Source: Corticium candelabrum (lineage: Eukaryota > Porifera > Homoscleromorpha > Homosclerophorida > Plakinidae). From it: a stretch of 64,000 bases of DNA. A model generated the notes under the pieces. It searched no databases, was not told where the DNA came from, and saw only the letters and a program-made list of their open reading frames with translations. The stretch covers positions 555,001 through 619,000 of the forward strand of contig NC_085089.1 in the NCBI RefSeq assembly GCF_963422355.1, written 5' to 3'. Made by a program: the position numbers and the translations under genes. How positions within the stretch are numbered: the first letter of the stretch is position 1; every line of letters starts with the position of its first letter. This document shows positions 54,336 through 64,000 of this stretch, piece by piece.

Positions 54336-56857
54336 CTAGCTGCAAATAAAAGCGATGGCAGCTGTACTCGATTTTCTTGTAATTTTTGTCTTACGTGTGC
54401 TAGACGTTCGCTCTGAAAGTGAATCGAGACAATGCATTTCTGCTCGACGACTTGTCGAATCCGTATATACACCAATAGTCGATCCATACCCTACAGCGGG
54501 CAATACGAACTTAGACTCGTAATCGTTCGAGTCGATAGTCGTATACGGTTTGCTCGACTGAATGAGTGACTGACGACGACAAACGTTGCGTCCCTCTCCT
54601 GTTTCCACGACGGAATGAACATCTACTAGCACCATCACTTCGTTGTCATTAGATGGTCCACGTCGAGGAACCGGAGCCTCCACGCAAACGAACGATTTCT
54701 GGTTTCGAATGGTATCGACGTTGCCAACCGTACAACTCGTATCCGTCGTTTGTTAGGACAAAAGTAGAGGCGCGAATGACATATTGTCTGCCAAGAGAAC
54801 TCGTAACGCTGACTTTGAAGAAGTAGAATTTTGGTGTTGCGGTGTCCGTGTCGTGCGGTGATATCGTCTCTGTCGTATGCTGTACGGCGACAAATGAGGA
54901 AACAAACCGTGGAGTAACAAATAAGAAGCGTCTGTCTTCTGTTGAAGAGAGCTGGCACGAGTAAAGAGAATGATAAAGAGGAACCCGGACCGGCGCCGTT
55001 GAAAGAATATAAATAGCTCCGTCTTTGTGGTAACAAATATTCGATTGGTCGTCACTCGTGTCAGAAGGAGAAAGACAGACTGGTCGTGAGCCTGACGTCC
55101 GAACGGCTTTTATGATTGCTTCGTGGTTGCAAGCAAACGAAACGCAGATCTCTTTGTCTTCACTCGTCAGCCATTTCGACGTGGTGGTCATGTAGGGTAC
55201 ATCGTATAGAGTCGTCACCGTCACTCGAATCCCTCCGATAAGATTGCCCACCCTATCTACTGCCCCTACGCGTGCGTAGCATTTCTTCATTTTACGACCG
55301 ACGGCAAATGCCGGTGCATAGTAAGGCAAGACACCGGTGATCGTGTCTCTTTTGTCCCTCACTTTCCTCACTGCCGTCTCATCATTGTAAATTCTCCATT
55401 GCACAGACCAGTCGGGTAATACAAACAGTTCCGGTTGCGGGGTTGTATCGTCTTCAGTACTAGATAGAGGATCGCGAGAAGAGATTAGAATATTTTGCAA
55501 AGGAGAATAAACATAAAAACGAAGAGGTCTCACGATATCAACATATTCGTCTGCCTCGTTCACAGCCGAGAACATGAGAAGGAATAAAGGTTGGACGAGA
55601 CCAGAACTGCCGTCATCGTTTGCATATTCAAATACACCGGGAGTTTCGACTGCTAGAGAAGGACGATGAGCGCTTGCGTATATTACGCGGAAATTCACGA
55701 AACTAGAGCAGATAGATCCGTTCTTGTAGCGAAACGACTCTCGTCCGATGATGAGCGATGTCTCTAGAGCGATCGAGTCGTTCCTTCCGTCAACGGTCGA
55801 CAGATAGATGACCGTCGAAGAGCGACAATCGACTCGTTGAGTGTGAGTTGGTGATATGACGTGAATATGATGAACAACATCGTGGACGAGTGAGAATGGC
55901 AACACTCTCACGGTTGGTGAAAAACAGAGTCTAGAAGAGAGACCTTTACACAAGTCGAATTTTAGTGGCAAATAAGCAAGATTGAATGAAATGTTCCATT
56001 CGTAATGACCGTCTCGTAGATGTCCTGCCGTCATTCCATCAAAACTTTGTACGAGACCGCGCTCTACGCGAGATCCATCATCTTGCCATCTAACCGCAGC
56101 ATACAGAGACGCCTTGCGCTGAACACACTTGGTGCAAGCGCATTCGGATACCTTCGATACTTTAAACGATGATAGCGAATTATGCGGACAAGTGACGTTT
56201 ACAAACGTCCATTTGGAGACTCCGCAACACAAGTCGACGTCGCGACAAGTGGAAACCGTCGCTTTTGCTTTTGCCTTCGTAATGCAATGTAACATAGAAC
56301 ACTGACCGACATTCATACGTCGTGCACCCGTTTCCGTATGGTAACAGTCACGCGGCAACAAAATCCATTTGTCGGTGGGGTTCACGTCACAACTAGATCG
56401 AACGTCGGCTATAGTGTAACACAACACAAGAGAAATAAAATCGTCCATCATTGCTTCGTGTCAACACAAATCAACTTACAATACATGATGACCGACGATT
56501 CCTTCGACACGAAGTCGCTTCCGTCGACTCTACAAGAGTAACTTCCATTTTTAGTTGGAATAATAGAAGACTCTCTTTCTCCTTTAACGAGAAGGCCGTC
56601 ATGAAACCTGCAGATACAACGTCATATATACAACTTGAATAGAGGGATCGGTATCGTCTACATACCACTCGTAGCGCAGAGATGACCGTAAGTTAGTACG
56701 TGAATTGACGATATTGCAGCACAACCCAAACGTCATGCCCGCCACAGATGCAAGTGCATTTGGTGTCGTGACGACAACGTAAGTGTCTAAGAACGAAAAA
56801 CCCAATAAAACGTTAGCGTGACCGATAGACAAATGGAAGAAAACGAGAATTGTATCC

Positions 56858-56915
<58 letters not shown>

Positions 56916-59900
56916 ACTACAAGAGCCGTTCTTCTGTTGAAGAGTAGAGTGAGAACAATTATTATCGCTATAGGTGGAAGAAATTCGGTGATTTAGAGCA
57001 AATAGCGTGCTGGCAGCATTGACGCCAAAGTGTGTTACCGGTTGTTGGTGCATCTGTCGGTCCAAACGGCTGCTCCTCGTGAAAATTGTTGATTGCTTTG
57101 GTGCGAGCACGAACAGTCGCTTTTGTAGATACATTTATCGTTGTACCAGACCGTTCCTTCGGGACAGTAACATCCTGAATAAAAACCAAAGCAGCAAGAA
57201 TAACGAAAAACAGTAACGGGAGGAAAGTCATATTATGTTTCTATACCTAGAGAAGGAGATTGAGGGCATTGCGACACTCTTTTGTTTGTGAATCCGCTCT
57301 TGCTGCTCTGGTCGGGGCAAGTCGCTTGCTCTAGTGGTTTGCATTCTGATATTGTCTTCAACGTAGCGAGACCACATGCGCTATCTACAGCAACAAGAAA
57401 TGAGAGAAACGAGCATTAGATATTGATGAGTAACCATCACATCCAGTTAACATACAACAAGCCTCTCTCTCGTTCCAGACTAGTTCGATTCCCAACTGCG
57501 AACACAAGGCGACGTAGCTCGCGTAAGCACCACACGAACAGTCCGATTTGGTCATCTGCTGCGAACACTTGCAAACGAGGCGACGACAACGTTGATAAAA
57601 CTCGAGAGGATGTATAACGTCGTGACAAGGAACGAATCGATCATCATACAATAAAGGAGAGCAATAGTCGTCGTCTTCACTCTCGTTTCCTCGACTACAA
57701 GAACTCTCTTGTAATGCGCGTGTACTACACACAGACAGGCCGACGGCCTTTGTCCGTAACCTTGCACGTTGAGTGTCACCAGTGGCAGATCTGCTAGTTC
57801 TGTTACAAACTCGGAAATCGCCGACTCCGTCAATTGTGCAAAGACCGCTCGCCATGCGTCTAAATTGCTGCCCGACTTCGACGTTAATGCGACTGCGTCC
57901 GTCGTACCGTACAGTCAAATCGTCGGTTTGAAATGTAATAAATAGGCCGTCAAACGTGATGTTAACACCGCCCTTGGAATAATCGGGGCTGACGACCTTT
58001 CTCTTACGTTTAGCGATGATAGTAACGACATAGCCATCCAATATATATTCCGACTTTTGATTGGCAAGAAAGATTTGAACTTCTTTAGCGCACGTCTCGG
58101 CTTGAGACGAATGACATCTCTTTGTAACGTACTGCACACTGAATGTCGGCTTTTTCTGATTACTGCAGTCTATAGCGAGAATGTTGGCAGGACAGTCACT
58201 TTGCAGCGAATAATTTTGACCCGAAAACGTTACCACATGTAGATGGCCCCAACTGTAGCAAATGCCTAGAGAGAGAGAGAGCACGAGCACAAGTCACACT
58301 TAGACGACTTAGCCATCTCGCACAAAATATGTCTAACTGGGACATTGTTGTGAGCCGCAATGCCGTTTCTCTATTGTTTGTCCGCGACACGGCGGTCTCG
58401 TACATCTTCTCTGTCTCACCGAGATGGCCTGTTGACCGCAAGTAGCGCTACATCGACTCCACGACGACCAGAACGTCCATCCGTCGACATCTGTATTTAC
58501 GTTAAATCACAGCAATGTCACACGCATCTTACTTTATTATTATTGTTAGTGAACGATTTACCATTAACTGTGACAATTGCGGATGTACGTATCGTGCCGT
58601 TTGTGTTATGCACACGGCATTCGTATACGCCACTCTTGCTCTGATCGATACCTTTAATCACCAGTTTGAGTCGTTTCTTTCCTATCCTATTGACAATTTC
58701 GACGACTCGTGTGCCATTATGCAGCCACTCGACTTGACACGGATACGGATCTCCCGTCGCTGCACACTGCAAGCGTGCCGTACCACCGCTCACTACCGTC
58801 ACATCCTTCGGTTTGGAGAGAAATCTCAACTGTCCCGAATCGGACGCTGCATGCACACAAACTCCTTCAGTAAACACAAGACATATTGCAATAGAGACTC
58901 TACTCGATACTTACAGACAACTGTCACTTGTGTACACAGTCTGGACGACCCCGCAACACTGGATGCATTACAGCAATAGTGTCCGCTGTAGTTGTGTTGC
59001 AATTCGACAATCTTTAGACGAAACACCGATTTCTTACTGATCTCTTTCAATACAAAATTGTTATCGTCGGCCATTAGAGCTCTCCCATTGACACTCCACT
59101 CCATCGTGGCTTGTGGCACGTGATCACTGTACAACTCACAGTTGATCGTAACGTCTGGCGAATGCTCTGGGAAAATTTGCGGGAGCGTGATCGACTTGAC
59201 TCTCGGCGGTACTGCAAAGGGCGGGTCGATTTTTACAAGCATGCGCATGCAATTAGTCAGTCAGACTCACCGGCTAATTTTACTTCTATTCGAGCTTTAG
59301 TGCTACCGACTGAGTTTACAGCCGTGCAGATGTACACGCCGACGCCGTTATTGACGTCTAGAGCACGAATGACTACCTGTGCTCGACCGTTTCCGTCGTG
59401 GATGTTGCCATTGGGATCTCGTAGAGTGACTTTGGTCGTCTGAAGGTTTTCGGTCGTTTGACATTGTACGACAAAGAGAGAACCTCTACGACCGTACAGG
59501 AGTTGATTGGATCCGTTCAGAATAGCTGTAGCAAACGACAAGTGATACACATCGAGTGAGACTTTGACAACAAAGTTAGCCGTGCACTTACGCGGACTAC
59601 ACTTTAACGAGCCGGACGTGCACGTACTAAACAAAAAAAAACTTTTTACAACATAAAAGTTTGTAATCTAGCGTCACCTCTTACCAATTTCTTTCTTGTT
59701 CTTCTATTGACACTCCGTGCTTGATGAGTCCTCTTTCTGTCTGACAAGGACAGAAGAATGGCGGTATGCATCTCGATTTTTCCAGGTCACCACTCAATAG
59801 TGTCCACTGATACTTGCAGTGGCAACCGCTCGTATATTTTTCCGCCGGGCATTTTGAAGGGAGCATTCCATTGACGTAGTCTTTGCACGTGATCGAACAG

Positions 59901-62450
59901 CCCCAATCCTTGTATTCTTTCCTGTCGCCGCACGGTACGTCTGCAGACGATCAAACACGTGTGCTTTAATAACTACGAATACGGTCTTTATTGTGCATGT
60001 TCGACTTACGACAGAAACCCTCGTTTCTCCAACTGACGGATACGTTGGCTTTTTCGCACGCCACGGCTAACTCGGAGAGAGCTTTACACAAACATTCTTG
60101 CCTGTGAGAATTCGGACAACGGCACATGCGGTTCTGACATCTGTTGGCCAGTCTGTTAAATTCGTTTCTGGTGAGACTTGCCTTGCACGTCATAAATTCT
60201 TTACTATTGAAGCTCTTGCCGCAAGTTAGTTGAGCTATTCGTACCGCATTACTCGGACCGTGCGCGTTACAACCGTTGCAGTGCCAAGATTTGTACTTGA
60301 AAGTTTCATTAGCAGTAGACGTAGACGTCTGACCGTGTCGTGTCGGTCTGTTTGGTAAATTCGATAAGGTCGGTCCTGCATCCGACGCTATGAGCCTTTC
60401 GACGCGTTGACTGGATCCACAGAGGCCACACGTCCGTCCAACAAACGAATCGGTAAGCAGAACGACGGTCACGTGGCTCGTCGAGCCATTGTAACACACG
60501 TCGTATCCTTTTTTCACGCCAACCATTCGAACACCACAAGTATCGAGAACTATTATCAGTTTGTACTTGATTCCGGTAGGCCTAGCGACGGTAGGAAAGA
60601 AATCCGTCGGTTTACCGTTGACGTAGACGTGATGATCCTTGGTGACGAGCACTCGACCGATATCGGAGTCATCGATGACTACACTGACGATGCACTGCAG
60701 AGTTCCACCCGTGCATTCTTCCCAAACGGCCGATATACGCAATTTCTCGTTGCCACCGCCGCAGTCCTCGACGAGCACGTGAGCACAGTCCGGCCTGAAG
60801 TCGATGCCGTTGCCGCTAAATCGAGTGACGGTACCATCGCGCGATGCTAGGCACGTCACGTCACCGGTAGACTGAACGGAAAGAGGAAGAAAGGTTGGAG
60901 GATCTACACGCATTATCGGCAATTAAACCGGCAAAATTCGTGAAGCCTTAAAGCTCGATGTAGAAACATGTAAATGTAAGTAGTGGTAATCGCCATGCAT
61001 CAGTTTAGTTTACATGACGCGTGAGTTTAGTATGCATAGTGCTACAGAATGACTCACCTCGACATTTCCATTTGTGACTACAGAAACGTGCCTGTAATCG
61101 ATCTCCTTCGCAATCGAGAACGAATGACCGTTGTCTCAGCACGTGCTGCGTCGGTGGACGACACAGTCGTTCACGTGAATTTCTACCGAGACCGCAACTC
61201 ACGCTGCACGTCGACCAGTTGCTCCACTGCGTCCATACGCCGACTTCAGACGCCGCCCCCGTCGATTCGTTAGGACTCGTCGGTTTGACCGGCTCTGGTA
61301 ACTGGCGAGTCGACAACTTGCGGTTTCTCTAAACAGCATACAAACATGGCATTAAAAGGTCACTAAACACAATATGCACGCTCATTACTTCGGCCCATAG
61401 GGACGTGCATAAGACATCCAGTTCTGGACGTAGTCTAGTAGTCAGAGTACCCTGAAATGACACGTAAGCTTAATTAATTGACTCACACGACAAGTGCAGT
61501 GTGTCTACTCTAGCTATTTAGTCATTCAATAATTGCAAACATACCGTCTGTAGGACTCGCTCGGAAACCTCCAGCAGTTGCATTGCAAAGTATCTTTTTA
61601 CATTCGGTCTTCTCAAATGAATCTCTTTACTAGCGAGCTCTCTGCAGTCTAGGGATATGGTAAGAGCTCGTTTGGAAGATTGGACATAAATAGTCACTTC
61701 TTGTTGCATTTGCATCTTATCGAGTTCGAGTGTAATAGTTGGTTCGTTTACTTGACTGCCATTTCTTGATAAGTATTTAATATCGAGATCTAAAGAGTGA
61801 CCGACTGCTCGAGCTTCTACAATCACCCAACATTTAAAAAAGTGACGACTCGGTGCGTGTCCGAGCAATAGTAAAGCCACAGCCATGTCTGTGACGGTAG
61901 ACACTGGAAACGTGAGCACGACATCTGGAGTGAGATTGTACGTTTGACGAGGAAACATCTGCAGCAACAACGTGTTGTCCTCCTCGTACGAGCTGACAAG
62001 CAGCGACAAGTGCTTTCTGTCCTTCGACAATCCTACAAACAAGTGGACAGCAATCAGACATTCCTAATCGCTTGACAACAAGCAGATTATATGCAGCTCA
62101 ATGCATTTTCAGCGGGTAAATCGTACAGAGTGATTATTCACGTGCATAAACACGTGGTTATGCAAGAACTCTCTTCACACAGTAAGGTCGAATAATGTCA
62201 CTAAGTAAGACTCGTCTGCAGTCAGGCTATAGTTTACATAGCGGTCGCGCCGACTGTTACAAGTCACTGGTGCATTCTCGACCTTTATGTAGTGCGTAGG
62301 ACGACCGCGGCGTCTTGTTTACTGGCTCCACTCTAAATTGACCACCTGCATGCAAACAGGCTCACCTTTCTCCTCTCTTCCTGAGACACACGAGTAAAGC
62401 AACAATGTCGTCAGCAACAGCAAGACGGCACTCCTGGTCGTCGACATCAT
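54336..62450 (-). CDS. Secreted CILP-like matrix protein with TSP1, VWD, TIL and Ig domains
   Basis: The signal peptide exon is 62366-62450 (RSAVLLLLTTLLLYSCVSG). Order along the - strand: a possible thrombospondin-N/laminin-G-like domain (61545-62032, 61389-61451); TSP1 (61058-61328, WTQWSNWSTCSVSCGLG); VWD plus C8 (60010-60903, CGLCG present); TIL (59687-59943); three Ig domains (59270-59530, 58918-59212, 58545-58850); a second TSP1 (58338-58492, FWSSWSRCSATCG); a second VWD with C8 (57432-58265); Cys-rich and TIL segments (57030-57385, CPEGTVWYNDKC); and a fourth Ig (56480-56790). A large C-terminal region (54336-56410) has a CCGV...CACTKC cysteine module and an end (VGYGSTIGVYT, then AAIAFIC) matching the C terminus of cartilage intermediate layer protein. 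The frame breaks near 54690-54765 (see findings). Probably an extracellular matrix component; the exact role is unknown. Confidence 0.75.
56857..56911. repeat. (TA)n microsatellite
   Basis: Pure TA run in an intron of the CILP-like gene. Confidence 0.95.
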
Positions 62451-63782
62451 TTCCTTCGGCTCACAAGTGAAATTGATCGTAAACAGCAAGTATGAGTGAC
62501 GGTATAGCTTCAGAAGCACGAGCGAACGATAGACTAAGAAACAACAATGTAATGGAAAGCAGCCGTACACAGCATCCGCAAACAAGCACAAAGCCGCACC
62601 GAATTATGCAAAGAAAGATGGGGGCGGCTAGATCTTGAGGCATCTCAACACACATGCACTTACGTAGACAGACGGACAGCAGACCAACACAAAGTGACAA
62701 ACGAAGGTCGGTGACTTGAGAGGCATCACACACCCACAAATGCAGCTTGACTCGATCAGACGGATCGACAAGAGCGAGCAATCAATTTAGAATCAGTGAT
62801 CATGAGACCAGGGAACGTCTGGCGTTATTAACTCGATGCTTACCAAGCAAACAGATGGTCAACTTTCAGCTTGTGCCTCTGATCTCTGGCTCTCGATGAG
62901 CGCGACTGCACGTTGACAGGACGCTCTTACTGTACATACACGTATAATACCGCCCACTACCATTGGCTCTACAATAAAATTAACAAACAAAGATAACAAC
63001 TCTCCTCGCTTGCTACAGGCTTCTGTGTACACCTCGATATAGTTTAGTTCTAAAATAGAATCTAACAATATGTAGAGAAAGCGGACGTGCGTCAGAAAGA
63101 CCGTCAAGTTGCTCTAATGAATATAAAGTCACCGGACAGCCACGGTCGAGCGTATTACCAAATCGACGATACGGTAATCAGAGAAGCTCGATCATTTGCA
63201 GCAATTAGAATAAACGCCAACAAAGATAATCCAGTTTGTGGAGTGCGGCCACATACAAGGTCGTCACGTGAGCAGCGAGATCACAGATTGTCCAGACACG
63301 ACTTCTCTTGAACCTCCGAGTTACCTAGGGTAACATGAAACCGACAGCGGAGGCGAAGAGTCATTAAATAATTCAGAATGAGCTTAACTTCCTCCCAGAT
63401 TTTGCATAACAGTTATATACAAACAGATGCATTAATTAACCTAAGAGACTGTAGCGTATGCCTCGTGGTATGTCTCAAGTGCAGAGATATCTTTTCTCTT
63501 GCGGCCAACGAGCATGGATATGGATGAGACAACACAAACGACAGAAACCGCTCTTACAACGTTTTCCACTGCTTGTGAGCACAAGGCGCAAGCCAGCCAC
63601 TGCCAAGTGTCTATTCCAGCAAATGGTGGACTATGAATATTCAATACTAACTAATCAATTAGTTATGCAAAAGATGTTGCCTGCAAATGACTCAGTGATA
63701 TAGTTATAAAAATTTAGCTACAAGTTGACAGCCAGCTGCAGTACAAATAAAAGATTGCCAATTAAGCGCATGATTGTTTGCA
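62451..63782. other. Spacer upstream of CILP-like gene and downstream of kinase gene
   Basis: Contains the presumed promoter of the CILP-like gene and the 3' flank of the kinase. Open frames on both strands show no recognisable family features. Confidence 0.5.
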
Positions 63783-63959
63783 TCACGTGGTTTGTTTGCT
63801 CCTTTGCTTCCAAAAACATTCCATTTTCTGACAAATTTCGTCAAATGTAGGTCTGTCCTCCTGTTCGTATTCCCAGCAGCTCTGCATTACTTCATAGACA
63901 CTTTGTGGACACAAGTCAGGTTTTGACAAACGTTTTCCACTGTCAATATACTCCATTAT
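63783..63959 (-). CDS. Receptor-type tyrosine kinase, last exon (partial gene)
   Basis: This exon of 59 codons ends at TGA (63783-63785). It begins after a clear acceptor (CGTGTAG on the - strand) and encodes IDSGKRLSKPDLCPQSVYEV, then MQSCWEYEQEDRPTFDEI. The pattern of G-x-RL-xxP-xxCP, Y-xx-M-xx-CW and RPTF is the C-terminal lobe (helices G to I) of tyrosine kinases. The protein ends about 15 residues after the domain. The catalytic loop and N terminus lie beyond the window, so receptor and cytoplasmic types cannot be told apart with certainty. The gene runs in the same direction as CEBPZ and the CILP-like gene. Confidence 0.82.
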   Translation of the reverse strand: MMEYIDSGKRLSKPDLCPQSVYEVMQSCWEYEQEDRPTFDEICQKMECFWKQRSKQTT

Positions 63960-64000
63960 CTACACGTAATCAATCATACATATTACACAGACAGAATCCA

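Noticed and set aside
54649..56451. A stand-alone 600-residue gene starting MMDDFISLVLCYTIADV
   Set aside because: The apparent ATG lies in intron sequence before an acceptor. Upstream Ig and VWD exons on the same strand continue into this exon, and the 3' end is out of frame with the conserved CILP block.

Overview
This is eukaryotic, animal-type DNA. Genes have many short introns with GT/AG borders, and the proteins use metazoan extracellular modules: C-type lectin (CTLD), LCCL, thrombospondin type 1, VWD, TIL, immunoglobulin, and a receptor-type tyrosine kinase tail. Compact introns, abundant (GT)n arrays and an invertebrate-style transposon load suggest an early-branching metazoan such as a sponge. 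That assignment is inference. No rRNA, functional tRNA, CRISPR or prokaryotic signal was seen.

Layout. Everything up to 43174 runs on the + strand. Bases 500-7487 are the 3' part of a RalGAP alpha subunit gene. Bases 10712-43174 hold four tandem paralogous genes, called here A (10712-18151), B (20329-26966), C (29041-34720) and D (35504-43174). Each encodes a signal peptide, six N-terminal CTLDs, one LCCL domain, one or two more CTLDs, a single transmembrane helix and a short acidic cytoplasmic tail. A, B and C have eight CTLDs; D has seven. From 43661 onward genes are on the - strand: CEBPZ/Noc1 (43661-53596), a secreted CILP-like matrix protein with TSP1, VWD, TIL and Ig domains (54336-62450), and the last exon of a tyrosine kinase (63783 to about 63959), whose gene continues off the window.

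The spacers and large introns around the receptor genes hold the mobile elements. There are two elements with long terminal inverted repeats and 9-bp target duplications (Mutator-like; one carries a broken RecQ-like helicase), a hAT-like MITE, three truncated non-LTR retrotransposons and a tRNA-derived SINE. There are also very long dinucleotide arrays, the largest about 537 bp of uninterrupted (GT)n inside an intron of D.

How the genes fit together. The lectin cluster is the notable system. By position, CTLD1 of one gene matches CTLD1 of the next, and so on, so the array arose by duplication of a complete multi-CTLD/LCCL receptor. The EPN/QPD-type sugar-binding tripeptides then changed domain by domain. 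All four tails keep a Tyr-x-x-hydrophobic motif next to the membrane followed by acid clusters; A and B add a DxxLL motif. These features suggest a family of endocytic or signalling glycan receptors with diversified specificity. The flanking genes (RalGAP alpha, CEBPZ) are housekeeping genes with no evident functional link to the cluster.
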